Of a stretch of 64,000 bases of DNA, positions 34,587 through 51,040 are shown piece after piece. Below the pieces are notes generated by a model. It saw nothing but the letters and a program-made list of their open reading frames with translations, ran no database searches and was not told where the DNA came from. This DNA comes from Bretschneidera sinensis (Eukaryota > Streptophyta > Magnoliopsida > Brassicales > Akaniaceae), in the NCBI GenBank assembly GCA_023935145.1, contig CM043700.1, positions 144,593,328 to 144,657,327 on the forward strand, given 5' to 3'. The translations under genes and the position numbers were made by a program. Each line of letters begins with the position of its first letter. Positions within the stretch are counted from its first letter, which is position 1.

Positions 34587-34924
34587 TGTTAGAATTTAAG
34601 AGAGTAAAGAGATGTGAGAATTGAAGAGAGTAAAGAGATTGTACAAATGCTTACTTGAGTTCTTCTTATTGATAATACAATTAAGAGTATATATAGGTTG
34701 TTAAAGGAAAAAGACATTCCTTAAAACAAGGAAGGAAACATGGCCTAAAGTAAGTCTTAAAACAAGGAAGAAAACATGGCCTAAAGTAAGCCTTAAAACA
34801 AGGAAGGAAACATGGCCTAAAGTAAGCCTTAAAACAAGGATGAATATATGGCAAGTGTGGGTGAAGTGGAATAGTTAGTGACTTTAATTAAAGAAAAGAA
34901 TATGGACTTTGCCATCCATTGACA
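34587..34924 (-). repeat. E3 3' LTR with 36 bp variable repeat
   Basis: 338 bp, starting TGTTAGAATT. Contains three full 36 bp units (34720-34755, 34756-34791, 34792-34827; 'aacaaggaaggaaacatggc') plus a partial one. Open frames through the repeat are artefacts. Confidence 0.93.
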
Positions 34925-34931
34925 GCCCCCC

Positions 34932-37900
34932 TCAAATTGATGCAGGTTGATCAATAAGCATCAATTTGCTGCTTAAGAAGCAATGTCGATGGCGAGTGAG
35001 CGCTATGGTGAAGATATCAGCAATTTGTAGGTCAGTGGAAACATGTGGAAGAGTGATAACACAAGCTTTAAATGCTTCGCGGATAGAGTGACAGTCGACT
35101 TCAATATGCTTCGTGCGCTCATGATAGACAGGATTGGCCATGATCTGAATAGCACTTGTATTATCAGCATGTAGAGGTGTAGGATCAGTTGCAGAAAAAT
35201 CTAGCTCAGTAAGCAAACCTTGAAGCCAAATAATTTCGAACAAGCAAGAGACATCGCCCGATACTCAGATTCTGTAGATGACTTAGAAACTCTGTCTTGC
35301 TTCTTACTCTTTCATGAGATCAATGCATCACCTAAGAACACACACCAACCAGTAATGGAGCGATGTGTATCAGCACAACCAGCCCAATCAGCGTCGCTAT
35401 AAGCAGTAAGTCGAGGAGAATTGCCTGCAGGAAAGAATAAGCCACGGACAGAAGTGCCTTGAACATAGCGTATGATCCTACGGACAGCAACCAAATGAAG
35501 GTGACGAGGGGTCTGAAGAAATTGGCTGACTTGTTGTACTGCAAAGGAAATGTCTGGTCTAATAATGGTGAGGTAGACAAGACTGCTCACCAACTTTCGG
35601 TATAAACTAGGATCAGCAAGTAAATCACCCTCCTCTTTGCGAAGCTTGACATTCAATTCCATTGGAGTATCAACAGAAGTGGCCTCCTGTAGGCCAGCTG
35701 TAGCGACCAGGTCACTAGCATACTTATGTTGATTGAGTGAAATACCCGACGGACTACGATGCACCTCAAGACCGAGAAAATATGTAAGAGACCCAAGATC
35801 TTTCATATGAAAGGACTCGGAGAGATGGGTCTTGAGCTGGCCAAGTAAAACAGAATCGGAACCAGTAATCACAATATCATCAACATAAACTAAAAGAACA
35901 ACAATACCCATGTCTGATTTTCGAAGAAACAAGGAAGTGTCATACTTGCTCTGCTTGAATGAGAATTGTAATAAATTAGTTCGAAATTTATCAAACCAAG
36001 CCCTTGGAGCTTGTTTGAGACCATAAAGGGAGCGACGAAGCTTACACACATGTGAGTTTGGAGAAAGAAACAATCCCGGGGGTGGCTTTATAAAAATACA
36101 CTCTTTAAGATCCCCATGAAGAAAAGCATTCTTGACATCCATCTGATGTAGTAGCCAATCATTGGAAGCAGCAAGAGCTAGAATCGTACGAACAGTGGTC
36201 ATCTTAGCCACAGGAGCAAAGGTTTCTTCATAATTAACACCATATTCCTGTTTATTTCCAAGTGCAACAAGTCGAGCTTTATAACGATCCAAACTTCCAT
36301 CAGATCGAACCTTGACGGAGTAAACCCATTTGCAACCCAGGGGGACTATAGTGGAAGGACAAGGTGCAATGTCCCAGGTGTGATTGGCCTCTAAAGCAGC
36401 AATTTCTTCCTGCATAGCTTGTTGCCAACAATCATGCTTGACAGCATGTGAGTAGCATGTGGGAATATCAAAATTAGACAATGCAGCAGTAAGAGCAGAA
36501 GCAAACCCATACCTATCCGGAGGTAAAGATATTCGAGAAGAGCGACGTACCAAGTGTTCTGAAGGTGCTGCAACTGATTGGAGCATGGTAGGATCAGATA
36601 TCGATTGAGCCATCGGAAGAGACTTATTGCAAGCAAGAGACTTAATAGACGAAACTGGAGAAATTGCTGGGACAGATAAAAATAGTGGAAACAAGCGCCC
36701 CACTTTAGGTCCCTTCGTGATCAGCTCTCCCGTTACCTGGTCCTGTACAACACAACTATCACCAGAAAAGTTAACAACACAATTGTTATCAACTAATTGA
36801 CCAACAGAAATAAGATTCGTGGAAAGTTTAGGAGCAAGAAACACATCAATGAATTTAGAAGAGGCATCTCCGACAGCAGCGATTGGTAAAGAACTGCCAT
36901 TGGCAGTCTGAATGACAGATGGACCAACATAGGGTCGAACATGACACAGAGCGGTGGGAGTATTCGTCATGTGATTAGAGGCCCCCGAGTCTACGTACCA
37001 GAGTTTGGTAGAATTTTTACCTTGAAACCCCATTGCAGATAATGCTGAAATTAGCATCTGTTGCACCATTTTGGGTGTGCAGTAATTCGCTGCAGGAAGT
37101 GCCGAAACTGGGGAGGCACTGGAAGAAGAGCTAGGAGCTGCGGAGGGTACAATAACAGAAGTCTGAAATGCTTGAGCCTGACGATTCTGTGGGCGGAGAC
37201 GACATTCTTTGATGATGTGACCCTTCTTCTTACAATAAGAGCAATATTTCTTGGGACAATTGGCAGCAATATGCCTATATTCCTTACAGCAAAAACACTG
37301 CAAGTTTTTAGAATGCGTAGGCGATCCGCGTCCTTGGGCAGCATAAGCAACAGTTCTTGGACTACCATAAGATTGCTCCAGAGTGGCTTGAGTACTAAGA
37401 CGTTGTTCTTCACGAAGTAACTCACCAAAACAAACATCAAGAGAAGGAACAGGAGATCTATTCAGCAGAGAGGAGCGAATAGATTCATATTCCGGGCGTA
37501 GTTTCATAAGAAATTGATCACGCCATCTAGTCTCGTGGAGTTGCTGAATAGTCGAAAGAGTGGCAACAGGAACAGTCGCTGTAACAAAATCAGTATAGTC
37601 AGTCCAAAGAATCAGAAAGGCCGAGTAATAGTCTTGGATGGAAAGACTGCCATGTTGAAAGGTGGCAATTGCATGCTCTAACTGAAAGCGATAAGCATCA
37701 TTATCTTGATGATAAACCTTCTTCAGATAAGTCCACATGGATTGAGCAGAGCGATGAGTACGCAAGTTGGTAACAATATGTGGCTCCATCGAACCAAGAA
37801 GCCAAAACATGATCCGAGCATCAAGCACAGTCCAAGAAGGAGAATACCCGACATCCTTCGATTGGTCTGTATTGGATGTTTGTGCAACATCTGTGCCATC

Positions 37901-38005
37901 GATATGGCCCCAAAGTTCTTTTCCCTTGAGGAAAATTTCAAACTGAAAGGCCCATGTAGAGTAATTTTTGCCTGTAAATTTGACACACACAGGTGCAGAA
38001 TCCAT
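34932..38005 (-). pseudogene. E3 gag-protease-RT-RNase H fusion, no integrase
   Basis: The gag starts at the ATG at 38005-38003 (MDSAPVCVKFTGKNYSTW); an upstream in-frame Phe-rich stretch is leader. It carries a UBN2-type gag and two CCHC knuckles (CFCCKEYRHIAANC, CSYCKKKGHIIKEC). The protease WYVDSGASNHMT follows. Near 36610-36640 the frame passes directly from the post-protease segment (KVGRLFPL) to the pre-RT linker (RRSSRISLPPDRYGF), so both the integrase zinc domain and catalytic core are gone. RT has YVDDIVITG. The frame stays open to 35312, where a frame change in RNase H moves the rest (STESEYRAM, RTKHIEVD) to another frame ending at 34932. It needs integrase, at least, from another element. 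Confidence 0.9.
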
Positions 38006-38364
38006 TGCAAATAAGTGCAAAAAAAAAAATAGCCCGACCAAAAAAAAAAATGCCGAAACCACCCAAAGCAGAAAAAAAACAAACTGCCAAAGAAATCTGA
38101 GAACAAAAAAAAACACCGAGAAATCTTAGACCCAAAGCCACAAAACACCTCTATGAAAATAGAGGATGTCGAGAATGCCGAAACTGCTCAAACCAAAAAA
38201 ATAAGAGGTGCCGACAACACCAACCCAAAAAGAGAAGACCGAAAAACAACAAAAAAAAAAACTTTCACGTCGAGTTCACCGAGAACAATACAGAACACGC
38301 CGAAACACGAAACCGAGAAAAATTACAAGCGAGAGAAGAACCTAAGCAATCGGCTCTGATACCA

Positions 38365-38645
38365 TGTTAGAATTTAAGAGAGTAAAGAGATGTGAGAATT
38401 GAAGAGAGTAAATAGATTGTACAAATGCTTACTTGAGTTCTTCTTATTGATAATACAATTAAGAGTATATATAAGTCTTAAAACAAGGAAGGAAACATGG
38501 CCTAAAGTAAGCCTTAAAACAAGGAAGGAAACATGGCCTAAAGTAAGCCTTAAAACAAGGATGAATATATGGCAAGTGTGGGTGAAGTGGAATAGTTAGT
38601 GACCTTAATTAAAGAAAAGAATATGGACTTTGCCATCCATTGACA
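38365..38645 (-). repeat. E3 5' LTR
   Basis: 281 bp partner of 34587-34924, with two full 36 bp units (38477-38512, 38513-38548) instead of three. Followed by the target duplication at 38646. Confidence 0.93.
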
Positions 38646-41600
38646 GATGGGGGGCTTCATTTTTTTTCCTGTTGTTAAAAGACTGATGCTTATATTAAGG
38701 GGTGATAAGGTTTAGATTTCTGTTGATATATCTTGGTGTTGTGTTCTACTGTGGGTTGCTATGACCTCATTTGATGAGGTTTTGATGTATGTTTTCAATA
38801 TGATATATTAAGTATAACTATTCCTTTGCTGCTAAAAAATGAGTGGTCACCTCATTTGTATTCTTGCTTATATTACAGTATGGTAGGATATTTTCATTTA
38901 TAGTAGATATGTTTACAATTTGGTGCGAGCCAATCCGCTTCGTAAGAAAGAATTAGCCTTTAAGAATTCCAGAAATTGACTCTAAAATTGTTATTATAGA
39001 GGAATGTGAGCAGCAAAGCAGTGCAACCACCATCTTTTGAGTTCAGAACCACCCGCCCCTTTTAAGTTTCCAATGGAAGGTAATCTTGACATTGTAATTT
39101 AGGATCATAAGCTCTTGCCTTGCACCCCAGAATCACGTCAATATGGTAGGCAGTAATAGAGCTCTTTACCAGAGGCATCAAAGAACTACTCAATGGTTGA
39201 AATGCTTGCTTGTGCAAAACCAGGCATTTGATTGAATGGTTGAGATTACCTTTTCACATTTTTTTTTTTATTACGAATGTGAGGATAAGAATCACAGAAA
39301 TCACTACTTGGCTATTCCAGCCATGCAACCACCAGTCCACTAAAATAATACCTGACATGGTTGAGAATTGACAGTTTCTCAGCAGATCCATACCTAATCA
39401 TAACTACAGACAATATTAGAGATTTATAAAAATATTATAAGTATGTTATCAACTTATAACCGACAAAGAAAATTGACTCTGAAATTGTTATTATAGAGCC
39501 TATCTTGTTGTTCTTCAGCATATGCTATTGTGCATATGATTTGGTTAGATGTGTGTTGAAAGGAATAGAGTTGTGCTTGTTCTCAATTGTTACCAGTAAT
39601 TTATTGCCCTCTCTTTTTGAAATCGATTTCTGTGGCCGGGTTGGTTTGGACTTTGGATAGTAGTTTTTAAGTTGAAAACGAAACGACCCAGATAATAAAT
39701 CAGTTGAAGCTTGACATGGGGCTTGTCATTCTGTATTCCTTCTACCTTGGTATGATCTCAGACTATTTTGTTTATGTTATTTTTGGTTCCTTTTAAGTAC
39801 CTCAGGTTTCATGTGTTCTTTCCAGTGTTTTGTTGAATTATGAGGTTTTATCTACTGTGAATGAAACTTTTCTGTTGATGGTTCTGTTCATTTGGTCGGT
39901 TACTTTCCTGTGTTATTTTTCGGATTGTGCTTTGTTTTTTACTTGCGTGATTTGTGATATATTCGTACTTAAATGATAAGTCTGACTCAATTTGTTCATT
40001 TATGTCAATTGGATATGGTTGCTAGTTACAACAAGTGCTAATGGTAAAGAGATCTCAAGTTCTCCCAAGTGTTCATGCCTAAGATATTTTGGTTTTTTTT
40101 TTTCCATTTTTGCAGGTGAACGCAAATTGGTGAACAAGGAATTGCCGTAGCTCGACAAACTTAGGTTCTATTCGCTTTGAGGCTAAACAATTTCTCCTCT
40201 ACTTGAATGTCTTTTGTGGTAATCGGATTTGGTTTTCTGGGGTGTGTATTGGCATACTGATGTCAAGTTTTGTTCTGTTGCGTTATTTTCATTTGTAGTC
40301 ATTTTTTGGAGGATTGATCTATCAAACAAAGAAGTTATAAAGTGTTGAATCTCGTGCTTTTCTTGCTAAATATTTAAGGGCCAAATCAGATTTTTGTTGT
40401 AGTCAAGTTCTCTGCATTTCTGCATTTGATCATATGTTTGTCAATAGTCCTTAGTTTGCTTTTTAATTTGTTACCATATGTCGCAGGTATTTGTGGTCTG
40501 GGTTGTTAACTGAATAAAATTATCATTTGCTTTTCAAAAAAAATTAATTGATGTATTAATTGTCTATTAATTTTCAGGCAGTAGAAATGTGGGACAATGT
40601 AATTTTCTTATGCTTAACTATAATTTTAATATCATAATTCAAGAAAAAGTACAATTGGAAAAAAAATTATGATGGATTTATGGTATAATGAATATTATTT
40701 AAGATTGATGTTTTTATTTATATTATTAAACAATAATATGCTCCAAGTAGTTTGTATAAAAAAAAAAATATCAATGGAAAAAGTTAGCTTTCCATAGATG
40801 TTAAAAATCAAATATATTGATCTCACGCTATCCACGTGCCCTCAGACAGTTTAAATGAAAAAAAAAATTCAATTGAATTAAAAAAATAAAATTTATCAAC
40901 AAATTGACATTCTTTTAAAATTCGAAATAAAACTAACACGATTATCAAAGATAAATTTATTTTTTCCTAACAAAAACGTCTGACCCATTCAAAAAATAAT
41001 CCGTCTGTCACCTTCAACTCACATCACTCTGCTCTCCCTCTCCGCTATTTAAACGGCTTGGATAATGCGTGGGAATTTCCTGTTTTTGTGTGGGGATTTC
41101 GTTACACACGAAATTCTCGAGAGACTTGTAAAGGTAGAGAGAGTGAGATAGTACTACAGATCTAGATTTCAGTCTAATCAAATGAAACTGCTGCTGCAAC
41201 ACAGGGAGAAGGTCTGCTTGGAAAACTTCTATTTGCAATGGAGTTCTTATAAATGTTTTAAGTTGAGCTAAAACCTGGAAGTTGGGTTTGGGAAGGAGGT
41301 GTGTTGAAAGAAGAAAAGGATAGTCTTTTACTCTTTGATGGTATCTATTAAGTTACTTATGCTTTCAATTTTCCAATATGTGTGGTTGTATCATTACAGT
41401 AGTTATTAGAAACCAAATACTAATTTGCAAAATCTATCCTTATGTGAGCGTAATATGCAATTTCATATACCGTGCAAAACTAGAGCAACTCTACCCAAAG
41501 TTCCAAATGTCTTCTTGCTCACCCCTAGATTTTTCTAGATGCAGGGCTGTTGGCTTTATGTAGCATATAGGCTTTGGCAAGCATGGGGAGCAAAAATTTT

Positions 41601-42278
41601 TCCTTGGAATTTGTTGGGTTTAGAACAAGCTATTATATATCCATGAATGATGAATCCCTGACTCTCGTACGACAAAGACCACTGAAGTTTGGTATGCATT
41701 TGTTTGTGCTTTGGTCCATGGGGCTTTTTAGATTGTGCTTCAGTTTTTGCTCTAATCACTGGCATTTCGTGGGATGGATGCTTTTGCACGTGTATTCTAT
41801 TAACCCTTCTGTTTAATTTGATTTGACTAATTGTAATTGTGTGTTTAATGCTTAGAGAAAGGTGTTTAAAAAAGGCATTTTAAATAGTAGCAATTCAAAT
41901 CCATTGTGTGCAGCCCTTTTGTCCACTCTCTTTTCTAGGACGTGTATTATTGATGATTAGAGCACGGTCCATTTTGATGTTGTGCCCATTTCATATTCAT
42001 CCATGGAGCCCATTCTAAGCCCACCCAAAGTGTCTCATTTGGCTACCGTCTGTTTTCTTTTAGATGTGAAGGTTAACAGCTTCTAGTCACCTTTGGATCT
42101 TCACACTGTCCTTTATTTAACCAGAGCTAGCCTGTTAGACCGTTCATTTTGATGGAACAGTCGGCCTTGGCCCAAGCGGTGACGTCGCTATACCACATAT
42201 CAAACTTCTCAAACCGAAATCTATAAAAACAAAGTTACTCCCGTCCTAACACGAACCTCCAAAAAGCCACACCAATTC
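38646..42278. other. Gene-poor stretch between E3 and the PPR cluster
   Basis: No protein-coding gene is supported. A possible splice acceptor lies at about 40117 ('tttttgcag'). A TATA-like 'gctatttaaacgg' lies at about 41044, with a GA-rich leader-like stretch after it. Positions 42060-42278 match the flank before PPR copy 2 (for example 'gatggaacagt.ggcc.tggc'), so this is the promoter side of PPR copy 1. Confidence 0.4.
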
Positions 42279-44316
42279 ATGAAACTCATTACTGTCACTC
42301 GTTTTTCCAGCCATTTTTCAATGGCCAAAGAAATTCAAACGTTAGTTTCATCAATCCCAAAACTTGAATTTGCCTCACAAAACACAGTTCTCACTGAGGA
42401 CTTGTTTGGGAAAATATTGGACCTATACCCAGATATCAAAACACTAAAAAAACTCACTCCAAAATAATTATTGACCAATATCATCGCTCAAATTCCTTAC
42501 TTGGTATCAAATTGATGAGAGCTTATGCTGCTTGTGGAATAACGGGAGCTACACGCCACATATTCGATGAAATACCTGAGAAGGATGTTGTTTTCTTCAA
42601 TGTGATGATCAGAAGCTATGCAAAAAACAATTTGTACCATGCTGCTATTCTTCTTTACAAAACCATGTCTAGTTACGGAGTCAATCCTGATCATTATACA
42701 TACCCTTCTGTTTTAAAGTCATGTTCTGGTTCAAATAATTTGTGGTTTGGTTTGCAAATTCATGGTTCTGTTGTGAAAGTTGGGCTTGACTCGAATTTGT
42801 TTATTGGCAATGGTCTAGTTGCAATGTATGGGAAACATGGTTGTTTATTGGAGGCTCGGCAAGTTCTTGATGAGATACCTAGCCGAGATGTGGTTTCCTG
42901 GAATTCGATGGTTGCTGGGTATGCACAAAAATGGAAGGTTTGATGATGCATTGGAGGTTTGTAGAGAAATGGAGTCGTTGAGGCTAAAACCTTCTGCTGG
43001 TACTATGGCTAGCCTCTTAACGGCTGTGACCAACACATCCTCCGATAATGTTTTGTTTGTTAAGGAAATGTTCACGAAGTCAGATAAAAAGAGTTTAGTT
43101 TCTTGGAATGTGATGATTGCAATTTATGTGAATAATTCAATGTCTGCTGAAGCAGTTGATCTATATACGCAAATGGAGGGTCATGGGATTAGACCTGATG
43201 CATTCTCTATTATTAGTGTTCTTCCCGCTTGTGGGGATATTTCAGCTCTGTTGGTAGGAAAGAGGATTCATGAATATGCTGAGAGGAAGAAGCTCCGGCC
43301 ACATTTGTCATTGGAGAATGCATTAATTGACATGTATGCAAAGTGCGGATGCCTGGAGAATGCAAGGGCAGTGTTTGATAAAATGAAGTTTAGAGATGTT
43401 GTGTCATGGACTTCTATAATCTCTGCTTATGGTATGAGTGGCCAAGGTCATGATGCCTTGGCACTCCTTTCAAGAATGCAAGAATCAGGTCTAAGTCCAG
43501 ATGCCATTACGTTTGTTTCAGCTCTCTCGGTTTGTAGCCATGCAGTATTATTGGAGGAAGGGCTAAATTACTTTAAGCTGATGATTGAGCAGCATAAGAT
43601 AATTCCAAAGATAGAGCATTTTGCTTGCATAGCAGATCTTTTAGGATGTGCTGGGCGAGTAGAAGAGGCCTATAATTTCATCAGACAGATGCCAATGGAG
43701 CCAAATGAGAAGGTTTGGGGGGCTTTATTGGGTGCCTGCCAGTTGCATTCTAATATGACCATTGGGCTTCTTGCTGCTGATAAGCTTTTTCAGTTAGCTC
43801 CTGAGCAGTCAGATTATTATGTTTATTTATCCAACATATACGCGAAGGCTGGTAGATGGAAAGATGTAAAAATTGTCAGATCAATCATGAAGACCAAAGG
43901 AATAAAGTATCCAGGTGCTAGCCATGTTGAGCTCAATGATAGAATTCATACATTTGTTGTTGGTGACCGATCACACCCACAGTCCTAGGAAATCTATCAA
44001 GAGTTAGATATATTAGTAGGAAAGATGAAAAAGGAAGGTTATGTGAGAGACTGCTACTGCCCTTCATGATGTGGAGGATGAAGACAAGGAATCTCATCTG
44101 GCTGTTCACAGTGAAAAGTTGGTCATTGCCTTTGCCATTTTGAATACTGAGCCTGGTGCACCAATCAGGATTACCAAAAATCTTCCTATCTGTGGAGACT
44201 GCCATATTGCTGCCAAGCTCATCTCCAAGATTGTTGAATGTGAAATCATTGTCAGGGATACTAATCGGTTTCATCGTTTCTGGAATGGTGTTTGCTCGTG
44301 TGGAAATTACTGCTGA
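42279..44316 (+). pseudogene. PPR (PLS-DYW) pseudogene, copy 1, At3g49142-like
   Basis: Intronless PPR of the DYW editing-factor class, related to Arabidopsis At3g49142 from memory. Motifs run from GATRHIFDEIPEKDVVFFN and DHYTYPSVLKSCSGSN through RDVVSWNSMVAGYAQ to the E and DYW regions (AVHSEKLVIAFAI, CGDCHIAAKLIS, RFHRFWNGVCSCG). Breaks relative to its neighbours: a 1 bp loss near 42455, a 1 bp gain near 42926-42931, a stop at 43986-43988 (AAG to TAG), and a 2 bp loss near 44048. The terminal tripeptide reads NYC rather than DYW. Such proteins bind organelle RNA and direct C-to-U editing; this copy cannot. Confidence 0.9.
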
Positions 44317-45264
44317 CTTGATTTGCAATTTATTGCCATACACGAACTGGTTTGTTAGAAAACTTGGTATCATGACTGCCTTGATTTTATATAAGTAGGG
44401 CTGCGCTGATCATCCTGGCGGCGGCATACTACATGACCACTGGCCCTCAGGAAACTGATCATCTGGTACCCATAACTTGCGTTGGCCACGGCCACATTTA
44501 AGCTTTGATTGGTAGAGAGGAAAAGTGGGAGGAAAGAAGTGCGATATGATGGAAAAATGAAATGATTGATGTCTCTCTTCTTTTGTTTGGTAAAAATGAT
44601 GAAAAAATGAGAGAAAACGAGGAAAAAACAAAAAAAAAATTGTTTTAGCTTTCACTCCCTATTCATCTCAATTTGGGAAGATTTGTTCATTATGAGAAGA
44701 AAACACCAATCATCTCACTCTTCTTTTCTCTCACTTCTTTTTTCTACCAAACAATAGAAATATCACTCTTTTTCCTTTCTCTTTTCCTTCCTTGCACTTC
44801 TACTCTCTACCAATCATAGCCTTGATTTGTCAGAAATAACATATCTAATCCAGATCCATGATGATGCAACTATTTATGTCATCCAGATGATTTTTAATTA
44901 GTAAAGGTATCGAGTAAGCAATGATTGATTCAAAATCCTTGTTAGATGTTGGGTTCATAGTTTTGGCAAGAGATCGCCATGTTCACCAAATATAAGTACC
45001 TTCAAGAAAGGAAAATGGGTAAAGTTTTTTCAGTCTACTTGAAATAAATAAATTTGTCATATTGATGATATGTACTGATAGTGTGTACTGCATACATTAT
45101 TAGTAGACCGTCTGTAGATCAAACATAAACCCCATTATAGTGTTTAAAAAGAATAGTTGCCATTTTTCGTGAGCTTGATTTTCTTTTTTTGGGATAACAT
45201 TCTATCAAAGAGATGCAGCAGAATGCAGATATTGGGTTTTACTGCTTATTTCGTTTATAAGTTT
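44317..45264. other. 3' flank of PPR copy 1
   Basis: Positions 44330-44950 diverged from the flanks of copies 2 and 3 ('aacatat...ccatgatgatgca', 'atgtcatccag'). 44510-44820 is an A/T-rich inserted stretch without coding potential. 45205-45264 begins the segment shared with 33036-33590. Confidence 0.5.
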
Positions 45265-45943
45265 TTTTTTTGAGAAGAGACTGATCCCTCTTCTGGGTTG
45301 GCGGATACCTTGCATGCAACTTCTAATACAAACATTATGTGATAGCTGATCCATAATCACTCGTAGTAATTGAAAAGATTTCATTTTTTCTGTGGCTATT
45401 ATTTTCTGTTGATACTGTTTAGTTAATCTTTGTATCCTTTGGATTCCTTGTCATTTTGACATGACAAGTTATAAAACTTTGTATCACAGGGCTGAGATAG
45501 ATTTAACTCAATTTACTTATCAACGTTATAATACAGGTAAACATACGAGTTATTCTTTATTTTCTGCATTTCTTATGATGCCTTCTCCAGTTCTCCTCTA
45601 CTAAAGTTTCGTGATCAATTTATGAGGTACCATCATCTCTATTACCCATCAAGAAGCTAGCCTCTTTGATCAAAGGTTAACAGCTTTTTTTTCTTTCTTT
45701 CTTTTTTGTCTGATGTGAAGCAGTGAAGGTTATGCTTCTAGTCATCTTTGGATCTACACTATGCCCTTTATTTGACCAGAAAGCTTGTTTGTTAGGCCGC
45801 TGAGATTGATGGAACAGTTGGCCATGGCCCAAGCAGTGACGTCCGTCTGGGATGATGGACCTTAGCTACACCACATATCAAACTCGTCAAAACCAAGTCT
45901 ATGAAGACAAGGTTACTTCCCTGTTCTAACGCCAAATCAATTC

Positions 45944-47985
45944 GTGAAACCCATTTCCGTCACTCGTCTCTCCCGCCATTTTTCAACTGCCAAACAAATT
46001 CAAAAGTTAGTTTCATCAATCCCAAAATTTAAATTTCCCTCAGAAAACACAGTTCTCATTGAGGATTTGTGTGAGAAAATACTGGACCAATACCCAGATA
46101 TCAAAACACTGAAAAAACTCCACTCCGGAATAATTATTGACCAATATCTTCACTCAAATCCCTCACTTGGTATCAAACTGATGAGAGCCTATGCTGCTTG
46201 TTGAGAAACAAGAGTTACACGCCACGTCTTCGATGAAATGCCCGAGAAGAATGTTGTTTTCTTCAATGTGATGATCAGAAGCTATGTAAACAACCATTTG
46301 TACCATGATGCTATTCTTTTTTACAAAACTATGTCTAGATGCGGAGTCAATCCTGATCATTATACATACCCTTGTGTCTTAAAGTCATGTTCTGGTTCCA
46401 ATAAATTGCGCGTTGGATTGCAAATTCATTTTTCTGTTGTGAAAGTTGGGCATGACTTGAATTTGTATATTGGCAATGGTCTAGTTGCCATGTATGGGAA
46501 ATGTGGTGGTTTATTGGAGGCTCAGCAAGTTCTGGATGAGATGCCTAGCAGAGATGTGGTTTCTTGGAATTCGATGGTTGCTGGGTATGCACAGAGTGGA
46601 AGGTTTGATGAGGCATTGGAGGTTTGTAGGGAAATGGATTCATTGAGATTAAAGCCTGATGCTGGTACTATGGCTAGCCTCTTGCCGGCTGTGACTAACA
46701 CATCCTCTGATAATGTTTTGTATGTTAAAGAAATGTTCATGAAATCAGCTAAAAAATGTGCGGTTTCTTGGAATGTGATGATTGCAGTTTATGTGAATAA
46801 TTCAATGCCCTCTGATGCAGTTGATCTATATATGCAAATGCAGGCTCATGGGATTGAACCTGATGCAGTATCTATTGCTAGCATTCTTCCTGCTTGTGGG
46901 GATAGTTCAGCTATGTTGGTAGGAAAGATGATTCACGAATATGTCAAGAGGAAGAAGCTCCGGCCAAATTTGTTATTGGAGAATGCATTGATTGACATGT
47001 ATGCAAAGTCCGGATGCCTGGAGGGTGCAAGGGCAGTGTTTGATAAAATGAAGTTTAGAGATGTTGAGTCATGGACTTCTATGTTCTCTGCTTATGGTAT
47101 GAGTGGACAAGGTCGTGATGTGTTGTCACTCTTTTCAAAATGCAAGAGTTGGGTCTAAGTCCAGATGCCATTGCATTTGTTTCAGTTCTCTTGGCTTGCA
47201 GCCATGCAGGATTATTGGGGGAAGGGCAATATTACATTAAGTTGATGACTGAGCAGTATAAAATAATTCCAAGGATAGAGCATTTTTCTTGTATGGTAGA
47301 CCTTTTAGAACATGCTGGACGAGTAGAAGAGGCCTATAATTTTGTCAGACAGATGCCAATGAACCCAAATGAGAGGGTTTGGGGGACTTTATTGGGTGCT
47401 TGTCGTGTGCATTCTAATATGTCCATTGGGCTTCTTGCTGCTGATCAGCTTTTTCAGTTAGCTCCTGAGCAGTCAGGTTATTATGTCTTGTTATCCAACA
47501 TATATGCAAAGGCTGGTGGATGGGAAGATGTAACAATTGTCAGATCAATCATGAAGAGCAAAGGAATTAAAAAAGTTCCAGGTGCTAGCAATATTGAGTT
47601 CAATGATAGAGTTAATACATTTCTTGTTGGTGACCGATCACATCCACAGAACAAGGAGATCCATCAAGAGTTAGATGTATTAGTAAGAAAGATGAAAGAG
47701 GCAGGTTATGTCCCAGAGACTGATACTGCACTTCATGATGTGGAGGATGAAGATAAGGAATCCCATCTGGCTGTTCACAGTGAGAAGTTGGGCATTGCCT
47801 TTGCCATTTTGAATACTGAGCCTGGGACACCAATCAGGATTACCAAAAATCTTTGTATCTGTGGAGACTGCCATATTGCTGCCAAGCTCATTTCTAAGAT
47901 TGCTGAACGTGAAATCATTGTCAGGGATACTAATCGGTTTCATCGTTTCTGGAATGGTGTTTGTTCATGTGGAGATTACTGGTGA
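45944..47985 (+). pseudogene. PPR (PLS-DYW) pseudogene, copy 2
   Basis: The best preserved copy, with about 680 codons, intronless, and a complete DYW domain at the 3' end (HSEKLGIAFAI, CGDCHIAAKLISKIAERE, NGVCSCGDYW, stop at 47983-47985). It is disabled by a nonsense codon at 46202-46204 (GGA to TGA, as judged from copy 3). A 1 bp loss near 47138 also shifts the frame before the last PPR motifs. The N-terminus (MKPISVTRLSRHFSTAKQIQ) is probably a mitochondrial or plastid targeting peptide. Only two small lesions suggest recent inactivation. A sequencing or assembly error at one of them cannot be excluded, but both would be needed. Confidence 0.9.

Positions 47986-51040
<3,055 letters not shown>

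Larger units (their letters stand above)
34587..38645 (-). mobile_element. E3: copia retrotransposon with integrase deleted
   Basis: Minus-strand element of 4059 bp with perfect 5 bp target duplications (gatgg at 34582-34586 and 38646-38650). It has a minus-strand polypurine tract next to 34925 and a tRNA-iMet primer binding site (ggctctgatacca, 38352-38364). The LTRs are 338 and 281 bp. They differ mainly by indels: one 36 bp repeat unit and about 21 bp. Substitutions are very few, so insertion was recent. One long frame runs from gag into RT and RNase H, but the integrase is missing. Confidence 0.95.

Noticed and set aside
38399..38599. Repeat-containing small protein
   Set aside because: The frame reads through the 36 bp LTR repeat of E3.
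41574..41816. 80-codon open frame upstream of the PPR cluster
   Set aside because: No domain, no splice or promoter support and no conservation in the duplicated flanks.
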